Shown here one piece after another: positions 48,090 to 56,553 of a DNA stretch of 64,000 bases (its first letter is position 1; every line of letters starts with the position of its first letter). Origin of the DNA: Pseudidiomarina halophila (GTDB lineage: Bacteria; Pseudomonadota; Gammaproteobacteria; Enterobacterales; Alteromonadaceae). Where the stretch lies: NCBI RefSeq assembly GCF_003987215.1, contig NZ_PIPW01000004.1, forward strand, positions 1 to 64,000. Direction: 5' to 3'. The notes under the pieces were generated by a model. That model was not told where the DNA came from. It searched no databases and saw only the letters and a list, made by a program, of their open reading frames with translations. The translations under genes and the position numbers were made by a program.

Positions 48090-49475
48090 ATGACAGAAAC
48101 AACGCCCAAATACTATCTGTTAGACACCAATATACTACTCCACGAACCCCTCGCCTTCCTGAATTTTGATGAACACAACGTTGTAATACCCATGGTCGTG
48201 CTGGAAGAACTCGACAATATCAAAGACCGCCACAAAGATGTCAGCCGCGAAGCACGGGTGGCCATTCGTTCGCTGGAGGATGCATTAAAAGATGCCAGCC
48301 CGGAGCAAATTATCGAAGGTGTGCCGCTGAGCCGCATGCAGGGTGCGCACCACGCCGAAGGCACCCTGGCGATTTACCCCGATTACCAGTTAAAGCAGAC
48401 CGAATCGGCGCTTAACCTGTCAGAGAATGATCACCGTATTATCCAGGCCGCTATCGAGTTACAGAAAAAACATAAAAGCGCCAAGATCGTACTGGTGACC
48501 AAAGACATCAACATGCGCCTGAAGGCCAAAGGCGCAGGCGTGAAGTATGTCGAGGATTACCGTACCGACCAATTGATCGATGATATTCGCTTTTTATCCA
48601 AAGGCTTTGTTGAGCTGGACGGCGATTTCTGGCAAAACGTTGGCGAGGTGACCAGTGTACAGGAGGGTCGTGAAACCTTTCACGAGGTCGAACGCGAAGT
48701 GTTGCCCACGGTCTTTCGTAATCAGTATTTGATTGATGAAACTGAGCTGTTCGCTGCCAAAGTTGTCGGTTATGACGAACAGAATGTGCGCCTGCATGAT
48801 TTAGGCTTTGAACGAATGATGAGTTACCACGCCTGGGGAATTCACCCGAAGAATATTTATCAGGCGATGGCGATGAATGCGTTACTCGATCCAAGTATTG
48901 ATCTGGTGATCTTAACGGGTCCGGCAGGTAGCGGTAAGACCTTGCTGGCGTTGGCTACGGCACTTGAGCTGGTGGTTGAACAGGGGATTTATGAAAAAAT
49001 AATCGTTACCCGCAATACGCCAGAGATTGCTGAATCTATAGGCTATCTGCCAGGTACGGAAGAAGAAAAAATGGCGCCCTGGCTGGCGGCAATTACCGAT
49101 TCGTTGGAAGTGCTGCACAAAAACGATGAAAGCATGGAATCGAGCCTGAATTACATCATGAATAAGGCCAATATCCAGTTTAAGTCGTTGAACTTTATGC
49201 GCGGACGAAGCATTCAAAATGCCATCGTATTATTAGATGAGTCGCAGAACCTTACCGCGTCGCAGTTAAAAACCATTATTACCCGTTGTGGTACCGGCAC
49301 CAAAATTATTTGCTCTGGTAACCTGGCGCAAATCGACAGCTATTATCTGACCGCAGTGACTTCAGGTTTAACCTATATTGTGGAGCGTTTTAAAGATTAC
49401 CCCGGCAGTGCCACGGTGAATTTAAATGGTGTGGTGCGCAGCAGTCTGGCGCAATACGCAGAGGAGAATTTGTAG
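48090..49475 (+). CDS. PIN-PhoH family ATPase (PhoH2-like)
   Basis: A 461-residue fusion of an N-terminal PIN ribonuclease domain (about 7-140; acidic residues D12, E39/E40 and D114 region visible) and a C-terminal PhoH-type P-loop ATPase with GPAGSGKT at 277-284 and LLDESQN. Studied PhoH2 proteins unwind and cut RNA using ATP. ATG chosen at 48090 with GAGG 6 bases upstream. The upstream gap contains TATAAT (48056-48061) without a good -35. No antitoxin-like small gene (phoAT) is seen ahead of it. Convergent with ruvX (2 bases). Confidence 0.9.
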   Translation: MTETTPKYYLLDTNILLHEPLAFLNFDEHNVVIPMVVLEELDNIKDRHKDVSREARVAIRSLEDALKDASPEQIIEGVPLSRMQGAHHAEGTLAIYPDYQLKQTESALNLSENDHRIIQAAIELQKKHKSAKIVLVTKDINMRLKAKGAGVKYVEDYRTDQLIDDIRFLSKGFVELDGDFWQNVGEVTSVQEGRETFHEVEREVLPTVFRNQYLIDETELFAAKVVGYDEQNVRLHDLGFERMMSYHAWGIHPKNIYQAMAMNALLDPSIDLVILTGPAGSGKTLLALATALELVVEQGIYEKIIVTRNTPEIAESIGYLPGTEEEKMAPWLAAITDSLEVLHKNDESMESSLNYIMNKANIQFKSLNFMRGRSIQNAIVLLDESQNLTASQLKTIITRCGTGTKIICSGNLAQIDSYYLTAVTSGLTYIVERFKDYPGSATVNLNGVVRSSLAQYAEENL

Positions 49476-49477
49476 CC

Positions 49478-49894
49478 TCACGCGCGGCGCTGGCTCATGT
49501 AGTCCTCCAGAATGAGCTGCGCCGCAGCACTGTCTATTTTGTCTTTACTAAGTTGACGAAAGCCGCCACGAGCGAAGAGTTCTTCTTTGGCGGCAACCGT
49601 TGTTAAACGTTCGTCTTGCAGTTCAACGGGCAAACCAAAACGGCCGTGCAGGCGATTGGCAAATTTACGCGCAAGCTCGGTTAGCGGTTGTTCAGTACCA
49701 TCCATGTTCAAAGGCAAACCCACCACCAATGTTTGAGGCTGCCATTCCTTTAGGATTGCTTCGACCCGCTGCCAGTCTGGCTGGCCGTCTTTGGCTTTTA
49801 ACGCGGCCAGCGGCGAAGCGGTGCCGGTAATTGTCTGACCCACGGCGACGCCAATATTGTGGGTGCCAAAATCAAAGCCCAGCAGCTGACTCAT
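49478..49894 (-). CDS. ruvX: YqgF/RuvX RNase H-like nuclease
   Basis: A 138-residue RNase H-fold protein, annotated as putative Holliday junction resolvase and in E. coli implicated in 16S rRNA 5' processing. First-strand Asp is D8 in [21 protein letters not shown] and [12 protein letters not shown] carry the further acidic residues. Overlaps yqgE by 4 bases. Standard order gshB-yqgE-ruvX. Confidence 0.95.
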   Translation of the reverse strand: MSQLLGFDFGTHNIGVAVGQTITGTASPLAALKAKDGQPDWQRVEAILKEWQPQTLVVGLPLNMDGTEQPLTELARKFANRLHGRFGLPVELQDERLTTVAAKEELFARGGFRQLSKDKIDSAAAQLILEDYMSQRRA

Positions 49895-50457
49895 GCGTGG
49901 CCAGCTCCAGGGCCAAGTTGCCAGGAATGAAAACCCAGCTTCTCAGTGGCTTTCTGCCAGCGTTCGCTGATCGGCGTATTGAACAAAATATCGGGATCCG
50001 CGGGAATGGTCAGCCAGCTGTTATCCGCTAGCTCCTGTTCGAGCTGTCCGGCATCCCAGCCAGCGTAACCCAGGGTAAGCAAAAACTTATCCGGTGCCTT
50101 GCCACTACCCATCGCTTCGAGGATATCTTTGGATGTGGTGATCATCACCTCGTCACTTATGCGTGCCGAGCTGCGCCATTCTTCGTCGGGCGAGTGCAGT
50201 ACAAAGCCGCGGTCACGGGCCAGCGGACCGCCGGCAAAGACTTGTCGATCGAACATCAGTGAATGCTCAGGCACAATAATTTCAAGCTGCTCCAGCAGCT
50301 TAGCGACATTGAGCTCAACGGGTTGGTTGATCACCAGACCCATGGCGCCATCTTCATTGTGCTCACAAATATAAGTGACCGAGCGATGAAAGAACGGATC
50401 CTCCATGTTTGGCATGGCGATCAAGAAATGGTTCTGTAAATTCGTTAATGCTTCCAT
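49891..50457 (-). CDS. yqgE: YqgE/AlgH family protein
   Basis: A 188-residue cytoplasmic protein of the UPF0301 (YqgE/AlgH) family, E. coli length 187; biochemical role unknown. Conserved [15 protein letters not shown] at the N-terminus, [15 protein letters not shown], and [12 protein letters not shown] in the second half. I chose the ATG at 50457 (AAGG 5 bases upstream); an ATG far upstream would overlap gshB. Sits between gshB and ruvX. Confidence 0.94.
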   Translation of the reverse strand: MEALTNLQNHFLIAMPNMEDPFFHRSVTYICEHNEDGAMGLVINQPVELNVAKLLEQLEIIVPEHSLMFDRQVFAGGPLARDRGFVLHSPDEEWRSSARISDEVMITTSKDILEAMGSGKAPDKFLLTLGYAGWDAGQLEQELADNSWLTIPADPDILFNTPISERWQKATEKLGFHSWQLGPGAGHA

Positions 50458-50464
50458 AACTGCC

Positions 50465-51409
50465 TTATGCCTTACGGCGTGCCTCGATGGCTTCAAATAG
50501 TTTACCGGCGATATTAATGTCATATGCGGTTTCGATTTCACGCATGCAAGTGGGGCTGGTGACATTAATCTCGGTAATGCGGTCACCAATGACGTCGAGT
50601 CCAACTAAAAACAGGCCGCGACGTTTCAGTTCAGGCCCCACTTCACGCGCTAACGCCCAGTCGCTATCACTCAATGGCTGTGGTCGGCCGCTGCCACCTG
50701 CTGCCAGATTGCCGCGGGTTTCCCCGGCCGACGGAATGCGTGCCAACGCATAAGGCATGGGTTCACCATCAATGATGAGAATGCGTTTATCGCCGTCTTT
50801 AATTTCTGGCATATACCTTTGAATCATAGCAAATTGAGTGCCATGCGCAGTCAGGGTTTCGATAATAACGCCCAGATTATTGCCGTCGCTGCCGACCCGG
50901 AAAATCGACGCGCCGCCCATGCCGTCCAGGGGCTTCAAAATAATATCTTTATGCTCCTGATGGAAGCTGCGGATTTGTTCTGCGTTGCGCGTGACAATGG
51001 TCGGCGGGGTAAGATGCGCGAACCAGGCGGTAAAGAGCTTTTCATTGCAGTCACGTAAACTCTGCGGTTTATTGACGACTAAGGCTCCCGCTTCTTCAGC
51101 CAGTTCGAGCATGTAGGTTACATACAGGAATTCGGTATCGAACGGCGGATCTTTACGCATCATAATTACGTCAAAATCAGCCAACGGCTGCTCGGTAACA
51201 CCCTCGAGGTGGTAAAAATCTTCGGCTTGATCAACTACCGAGACTTTACGCGCCCGCGCCATGGGTTTGCCAGCGATCAGGGAGAGATCGGACATTTCCA
51301 GATAAAAGCATTCGTAACCCCGTGCCTGCGCTTCAAGCAGTAACCGGAAACTGGTGTCTTTATAGGTCTTCACAGTGGCAATGGGATCCATAATCATTGC
51401 TAACTTCAT
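50465..51409 (-). CDS. gshB: Glutathione synthetase
   Basis: Adds glycine to gamma-glutamylcysteine to form glutathione. 314 residues, ATP-grasp fold; [14 protein letters not shown] at the N-terminus, [12 protein letters not shown] phosphate-binding loop, and FVGLDVIGD plus EINVTSPT metal-binding segments present. 4 bases after rsmE and 7 bases before yqgE, a tight operon. Confidence 0.97.
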   Translation of the reverse strand: MKLAMIMDPIATVKTYKDTSFRLLLEAQARGYECFYLEMSDLSLIAGKPMARARKVSVVDQAEDFYHLEGVTEQPLADFDVIMMRKDPPFDTEFLYVTYMLELAEEAGALVVNKPQSLRDCNEKLFTAWFAHLTPPTIVTRNAEQIRSFHQEHKDIILKPLDGMGGASIFRVGSDGNNLGVIIETLTAHGTQFAMIQRYMPEIKDGDKRILIIDGEPMPYALARIPSAGETRGNLAAGGSGRPQPLSDSDWALAREVGPELKRRGLFLVGLDVIGDRITEINVTSPTCMREIETAYDINIAGKLFEAIEARRKA

Positions 51410-51413
51410 AAGG

Positions 51414-52244
51414 TTACTCCTGCATTGAAGGCGTCGCTAAATCGCCAAACTGATATTGCATGACACTAAGTGCCGTTAAGGCTGCGGTTTCTGTACGTAA
51501 TACACGTGGGCCCAGGCGTACCGGCTGAAAGTCAGCTGCCGCGGCCGCCGCCACTTCAGCTTCGCTTAAACCGCCTTCGGGGCCAATCAGCAGCTGCACC
51601 TGAGCATTGGTCAATTGCTGTTCCTGGAGCGCTTTCTGAGCTTGTGGATCAAGCGTCAGACGCAACGCCGGTTCAAGTTGCCCGAGCCAGGCTTCCAAGC
51701 TAACAGGTGCGTGGACTTGCGGCACTACGCTACGGCCACTTTGTTCACAGGCTGCGATGACAATTTTTTGCCATTGCTGCTGTTTTTTTTGTAATCGATC
51801 GCCACTTAGCTTCACGCCACAGCGTTCCGTGAATAGCGGGGTGATGCTATGCACGCCAAGTTCGACGGATTTTTGTAGGACAAAGTCCATGCGGTCGCCA
51901 CGGGAAACGCCTTGTCCGAGATGGATTTTCAGCGGTGATTCAGATTCATTGGCGTTCATTTCTGTAATCTTTACGCGCACGTTTTTCTTTGACGCCGCCA
52001 CGATAACCGCCTGATAATCCTGACCATCCCCAGTAAACAGCAGAAGGGGCTGTCCCTCCTGCATGCGTAAAACACGGCCGACATGGTTGGCAGCTTCGGT
52101 GCACAGGTCGAGCTCCTGGCCGACGCTAAGCGATGGCGGTCCTGCCTTCGCCGAGCTGCTTTCAGCACTAGTTGTAGCAGTACTTGTGACTCTACTTGTG
52201 ACTCTACTTGTGACTAAAGGATGATAAATTCGCGGTACTCGCAT
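51414..52244 (-). CDS. rsmE: 16S rRNA m3U1498 methyltransferase RsmE
   Basis: SPOUT methyltransferase acting on 16S rRNA U1498. 276 residues, about 30 longer than E. coli (243). The extra length is chiefly a Ser/Thr-rich segment at about 12-38 in the N-terminal PUA-like domain, starting with three VTS(R) units encoded by a 12-base tandem repeat. Core motifs are intact: GRVLRM, HLGQGVSRGDRMDFVLQKSVELG, and the C-terminal knot LLIGPEGGLSEAE and LGPRVLRTETA. AGGA lies 7 bases upstream of the ATG. Confidence 0.95.
   Translation of the reverse strand: MRVPRIYHPLVTSRVTSRVTSTATTSAESSSAKAGPPSLSVGQELDLCTEAANHVGRVLRMQEGQPLLLFTGDGQDYQAVIVAASKKNVRVKITEMNANESESPLKIHLGQGVSRGDRMDFVLQKSVELGVHSITPLFTERCGVKLSGDRLQKKQQQWQKIVIAACEQSGRSVVPQVHAPVSLEAWLGQLEPALRLTLDPQAQKALQEQQLTNAQVQLLIGPEGGLSEAEVAAAAAADFQPVRLGPRVLRTETAALTALSVMQYQFGDLATPSMQE
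52181..52214. repeat. 12-base tandem repeat in the 5' part of rsmE
   Basis: TACTTGTGACTC occurs at 52181-52192 and 52193-52204, with a 10-base third copy at 52205-52214. Read on the minus strand it encodes repeated Val-Thr-Ser-Arg. The unit is a multiple of three, so copy-number change would keep the frame. Confidence 0.9.
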
Positions 52245-52296
52245 AACATGATCCTAATTTCGTTTACGACATCATCTTACCAGAAGGAAACCTTTT

Positions 52297-54147
52297 ATGG
52301 CGATACAGCAGCAACTGATTCAGTGGGCGAGTGCAGCTACACTTGTCACTGCGGTAGCTTCATCAGCAAACGTATGGGCGCAGGATGCACACAGTTACGC
52401 CAAGCTTGATGAAGTCACGACTCCACATCTGGAGTTAGATCTGACGATCGATTTCGCGGAGAAGCGTCTTACGGGCACAGCGACTTACGATTTAGCACGC
52501 CACGGCGACGCGGATAGCATTCACCTTGATACCCGCGAACTGCGCATTCACAAGACCGAAATCTGGCAGGATGGCGCGTGGCAGGAAACTGCTTTTGCGC
52601 TAGGCGAACCCCATGAGACCTTAGGCCAGGAGCTGACAGTAGCTATTGGTGAGAGCAGTGACAAGTTGCGTATTCATTACGAAACAGCGCCAACCGCCAG
52701 TGGTCTGCAATGGCTGACACCGGCGCAAACCGCGGGTAAAGAACATCCGTTTATGTTCAGCCAGTCACAACCGATCCATGCGCGCAGCTGGATTCCGATT
52801 CAGGATACGCCAGCGTTACGTCTGACATACAATGCGGAATTACGGACACCGGAAGGATTGTTGGCGGTCATGAGTGCCGATAACAGCTTGAGTGACAACC
52901 GCGATGGTTCCTACAGCTTCACCATGCCGCAGGCGATACCACCTTATTTGATCGCGATTGCCGCCGGCGATCTGGAAATTAAATCGATTAGCGACAACGT
53001 GGCGGTATTCGCCGAGTCCTATATTGTTGATGAAGCTGCCTGGGAATGGGCTGACACACCGGCGATGATCGAAGCAACGGAAGAAATGTACGGTCCGTAT
53101 CGCTGGGATCGCTATGATTTGCTGGTACTGCCACCTAGCTTTCCTTATGGCGGTATGGAAAATCCACGCTTGTCATTTATTACGCCCACCGTGGTATCAG
53201 GTGATCGCTCATTGATCAACTTGATTGCCCATGAGTTGGCGCACTCCTGGTCTGGCAATCTCGTTACCAATGCCAGCTGGCGCGATCTCTGGATCAACGA
53301 AGGTTTTACCAGTTATGTTGAAAACCGCATCATGGAAGCGCTGTTTGGCGAGCGTCGGGCACAAATGGAGCTGGCGCTGGGCTATCAGGATCTGTTGGCT
53401 GATATGTCGCGTTTAGCACCGCAAGATACGGTGCTCAACATCGATCTAGGCACCCGCCACCCGGATGATGTGTTTTCAAATGTGCCTTATGTAAAAGGTC
53501 AGTTATTCCTGGTTTATCTGGAGAACAAGTTTGGCCGGGAAAAATTTGATGCCTTCTTACGTCAGTACTTCGATGACTTTGCTTTCCAAAGCATCTCGAC
53601 TGCTGAGTTTAAAGATTATCTGGCGAAAAACCTCCTCGCGCGGCACCCGGATGTGGTCAGCATGGATAAAATCAATGAGTGGATCCATGAACCAGGTTTA
53701 CCCGCCGATGCACCGCAACCTGAATCTGATGCCTTTGCTCAGGTTGAGAAGCAAATGCAACGCTGGTTAAAAGGTGGCAAGTTGCAAACCCTGGATTGGA
53801 CCACTCACGAGTGGTTGCATTTCATTAATAATTTACCTCTGGATATCTCTAGCACCAATATGCAACGGCTGGATAACGACTACAATTTAACCGCAAGCAA
53901 GAACGCTGAAATTGCGCACGCGTGGTTGAAGTTGGCGATTACCAAAAAATATGAACCAGCACGCGAACGTTTACGTAACTACTTGCTTACCATTGGTCGC
54001 AACAAGCTTGTCAGTCCGTTGTATCGGGAACTGGCGAAGACCCCGGAAAACCTGAAGTGGGCGCGCGAAGTCTACGAACAGGCGAAGCCTGGCTATCATC
54101 CGTTGACGCAATCCGTTAACGAAGCCTTGTTGTATCCGCAAAACTAA
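52297..54147 (+). CDS. Exported M1 family aminopeptidase (leukotriene A4 hydrolase-like)
   Basis: A 616-residue zinc aminopeptidase with a signal peptide (cleavage after about VWA, residue 28), so it acts in the periplasm or outside. Substrate-binding GGMEN, zinc motif HELAH (312-316), third ligand E335 in NEGF, and a C-terminal helical domain like LTA4 hydrolase (about 480-610). The general role is peptide trimming for nutrition. GAAGGAAA is upstream of the ATG. A 3-base gap follows rsmE divergently, 52 bases in all. Confidence 0.92.
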   Translation: MAIQQQLIQWASAATLVTAVASSANVWAQDAHSYAKLDEVTTPHLELDLTIDFAEKRLTGTATYDLARHGDADSIHLDTRELRIHKTEIWQDGAWQETAFALGEPHETLGQELTVAIGESSDKLRIHYETAPTASGLQWLTPAQTAGKEHPFMFSQSQPIHARSWIPIQDTPALRLTYNAELRTPEGLLAVMSADNSLSDNRDGSYSFTMPQAIPPYLIAIAAGDLEIKSISDNVAVFAESYIVDEAAWEWADTPAMIEATEEMYGPYRWDRYDLLVLPPSFPYGGMENPRLSFITPTVVSGDRSLINLIAHELAHSWSGNLVTNASWRDLWINEGFTSYVENRIMEALFGERRAQMELALGYQDLLADMSRLAPQDTVLNIDLGTRHPDDVFSNVPYVKGQLFLVYLENKFGREKFDAFLRQYFDDFAFQSISTAEFKDYLAKNLLARHPDVVSMDKINEWIHEPGLPADAPQPESDAFAQVEKQMQRWLKGGKLQTLDWTTHEWLHFINNLPLDISSTNMQRLDNDYNLTASKNAEIAHAWLKLAITKKYEPARERLRNYLLTIGRNKLVSPLYRELAKTPENLKWAREVYEQAKPGYHPLTQSVNEALLYPQN

Positions 54148-54166
54148 GCAAAAAAAGGAGTAAACC

Positions 54167-55225
54167 ATGCCACTAGCTATAGGCTACGCAGCACACGCAG
54201 CAGACCAGGAACTCGAGTATTTCGAATTCGACCGCCGCGAGCCAACCGCTCTCGATGTAGAAATTGAAATTGCCTACTGTGGTGTGTGTCACTCAGACTT
54301 GCACCAAGTGCGCGACGAATGGGGCGGTAATACGGTGTTTCCTTGCGTACCAGGGCATGAAATTGTCGGTAAAGTTACCCGCGTCGGCGACAAGGTCAGT
54401 AAATTTAAGGTCGGCGATACAGTAGGTGTGGGCTGTATGGTGGACTCGTGCGGGCATTGTCACAGCTGCGATGAAGGGCATGAGCAATACTGTGAAAACG
54501 GCTTTGTAGCTACCTATAACGGGGAAGACAAGCACTCAGGTGGGGTGACTTATGGTGGTTACTCAAATCGCATCACGGTCACCGAAGAGTTCGTGCTGCG
54601 GGTTTCCGATGACGCCGATCTTGCTGGTGTTGCACCGCTTTTGTGTGCCGGTATCACGACCTACTCACCATTGCGTTACTGGGGTGTGAGCAAAGGCCAT
54701 AAAGTTGGCGTAGTAGGCTTAGGCGGCCTCGGTCACATGGCGGTCAAACTGGCCAAAGCCATGGGCGCAGAAGTGGTGTTATTCACAACCTCGCCAGGCA
54801 AAGTCGACGATGGCAAACGCTTGGGCGCCGATCATGTGGTCATTTCAAAAGACGAAGACGCGATGAAAGCCTGGGTTAATTCCCTCGACTTCATCCTTAA
54901 TACTGTCGCTGCACCACACAATCTTGACGAATATCTGGGTTTGTTACGCTTAAACGGCACCATGTGTCTGGTAGGCGTGCCGGCGGAGTCACATCCGTCA
55001 CCAGCGGTGTTCAATCTGATCGCGAAACGCCGCAGTCTGGCGGGCTCGTTGATCGGCGGAATCGCTGAAACACAGGAAATGCTCGACTTCTGCGCAGAGC
55101 ACAATATCACTTCAGATATCGAGCTCATTGCGATGGATGACATTAACGACGCTTACGAACGCATGTTAAATAGTGATGTGAAGTATCGGTTCGTTATTGA
55201 TATGGCAACCTTGAAACAGCGATAA
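54167..55225 (+). CDS. Zinc alcohol dehydrogenase, cinnamyl-alcohol/YahK type
   Basis: A 352-residue MDR oxidoreductase that most likely reduces aldehydes with NADPH, like E. coli YahK (349). Catalytic zinc: C41 in CGVCHSD, H64 in PGHE, and a later Cys in PLLCAGITTY. Structural zinc: C95, C98, C101 and C109. Rossmann loop GLGGLGHMAVK is intact; the residue after the second strand (T in FTTSPGK) leans to NADPH. AAAGGAG is 5 bases upstream of the ATG. Its stop is directly followed by a MetJ-like box. Confidence 0.92.
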   Translation: MPLAIGYAAHAADQELEYFEFDRREPTALDVEIEIAYCGVCHSDLHQVRDEWGGNTVFPCVPGHEIVGKVTRVGDKVSKFKVGDTVGVGCMVDSCGHCHSCDEGHEQYCENGFVATYNGEDKHSGGVTYGGYSNRITVTEEFVLRVSDDADLAGVAPLLCAGITTYSPLRYWGVSKGHKVGVVGLGGLGHMAVKLAKAMGAEVVLFTTSPGKVDDGKRLGADHVVISKDEDAMKAWVNSLDFILNTVAAPHNLDEYLGLLRLNGTMCLVGVPAESHPSPAVFNLIAKRRSLAGSLIGGIAETQEMLDFCAEHNITSDIELIAMDDINDAYERMLNSDVKYRFVIDMATLKQR

Positions 55226-55249
55226 AGACTTTTAGACGTCTAAAAGTAG
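55226..55249 (+). promoter_or_regulatory. MetJ operator (met boxes) upstream of metK
   Basis: A perfect 20-base palindrome spans 55228-55247. Its centre, AGACGTCT at 55234-55241, is exactly the MetJ met-box consensus. The preceding 8 bases (AGACTTTT) match 6 of 8; the following 8 match 4 of 8. MetJ represses methionine genes with SAM as corepressor, and the next gene is metK. A weak promoter (TTGAAA at 55211, TAGACG at 55233) overlaps the site. Confidence 0.75.
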
Positions 55250-55254
55250 AAAGC

Positions 55255-55289
55255 TGGGCGTAGTTTCGTTAAACTACGCCCAATTTTTT
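55255..55289 (+). terminator. Rho-independent terminator between the dehydrogenase gene and metK
   Basis: A 12-bp perfect stem (55255-55266 with 55271-55282), CGTT loop, then AA and six T. It lies 29 bases after the dehydrogenase stop and only 36 bases before the metK ATG, downstream of the met box. Confidence 0.9.
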
Positions 55290-55324
55290 AAGTCTGAATC
55301 AGCAAAAATAGAGATACACACACT

Positions 55325-56473
55325 ATGGCGAAGCACCTTTTTACTTCTGAATCAGTTTCAGAAGGGCATCCAGATAAAATCGCAGACCAGATTTCAGACG
55401 CTGTTCTTGACGCTATTTTGGCGCAAGATCCGCGTGCGCGAGTGGCCTGTGAAACCTATGTGAAAACCGGCATGGTGTTGGTCGGTGGTGAAGTATCGAC
55501 CCGTGCCTGGGTTGATATTGAAGAGCTGGCGCGTAATACCGTGCGTGATATCGGCTATGTGCATTCCGACATGGGCTTCGACGCAGACTCTTGCGCCGTT
55601 CTGAATGCTATCGGTAAACAGTCTGCGGATATTAATCAAGGTGTCGATCGGGCTTCGCTTGAAGAGCAGGGCGCCGGTGACCAGGGCTTAATGTTCGGTT
55701 ATGCGTCAAATGAAACAGACGTGTTAATGCCTGCACCTATTACCTATGCTCACCGGCTGATGCAACGCCAGGCAGAAGTGCGGAAGAACGGTACCTTGTC
55801 CTGGTTGCGTCCGGACGCAAAAAGCCAGCTTACCTTTATCTATGAAGATGGTAAGCCGGTCGCCATTGATACCGTAGTCTTATCAACGCAACATTCAGAA
55901 GGGATCAGTCAGGCGGATTTACGTGAGGCTGTGATCGAAACCATCATCAAACCGGTACTGCCGGAAGAGTGGTTCCCGGTGAATCAGGAACGGATCTTTA
56001 TTAACCCAACGGGTAAGTTTGTCATTGGCGGACCTATGGGTGACTGTGGACTGACGGGTCGTAAAATTATTGTCGATACCTACGGCGGCATGGCACGCCA
56101 TGGCGGTGGTGCATTCTCAGGCAAGGACCCATCGAAAGTGGATCGCAGTGCTGCCTACGCGGCGCGTTACGTTGCTAAAAACCTGGTGGCCGCAGGGCTG
56201 GCAGAGCGCTGTGAAATCCAGATCTCCTATGCCATTGGTGTTGCCGAACCGACTTCGATCAGCATCGAAACTTTTGGTACCAGTCAGTATAGCGAAGAGC
56301 AACTGATTGCCGTGGTCCGCCGTCATTTTGACTTGCGTCCGTTTGGCTTAATTCAAATGCTTGATCTGGAGCGGCCGATGTATCTTGCCACGGCAGCCTA
56401 CGGCCACTTTGGTCGCGACGAGTTTCCATGGGAAAAAACAGACAAAGCAGAAGTGCTTCGCGCTGACATCTGA
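55325..56473 (+). CDS. metK: S-adenosylmethionine synthetase
   Basis: Makes SAM from methionine and ATP. 382 residues; [16 protein letters not shown] at the N-terminus, the signature [12 protein letters not shown] near residue 117 and GGGAFSGKD near 260 are intact. No clear ribosome site before the ATG. Control by MetJ is suggested by the met box upstream; see the terminator entry for the odd arrangement. Confidence 0.97.
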   Translation: MAKHLFTSESVSEGHPDKIADQISDAVLDAILAQDPRARVACETYVKTGMVLVGGEVSTRAWVDIEELARNTVRDIGYVHSDMGFDADSCAVLNAIGKQSADINQGVDRASLEEQGAGDQGLMFGYASNETDVLMPAPITYAHRLMQRQAEVRKNGTLSWLRPDAKSQLTFIYEDGKPVAIDTVVLSTQHSEGISQADLREAVIETIIKPVLPEEWFPVNQERIFINPTGKFVIGGPMGDCGLTGRKIIVDTYGGMARHGGGAFSGKDPSKVDRSAAYAARYVAKNLVAAGLAERCEIQISYAIGVAEPTSISIETFGTSQYSEEQLIAVVRRHFDLRPFGLIQMLDLERPMYLATAAYGHFGRDEFPWEKTDKAEVLRADI

Positions 56474-56485
56474 TTTGCTTAGAAG

Positions 56486-56544
56486 CCCCGAATTGTGGAG
56501 AATACGCCCATCTAGTGAGCATTTTCTCAAGCAGCAATTCGGGG
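56486..56544 (+). promoter_or_regulatory. Long-range hairpin ahead of tkt, covering its G-rich ribosome site
   Basis: CCCCGAATTG (56486-56495) is the exact reverse complement of CAATTCGGGG (56535-56544), with a 39-base loop that can itself pair (GAGAA near 56499 with TTCTC near 56525). The GGGG at 56541-56544 is the only Shine-Dalgarno-like run before the tkt ATG at 56554. Pairing would hide it. Not followed by a T run, so it is not a simple terminator. Confidence 0.5.
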
Positions 56545-56553
56545 TTATTTGTT

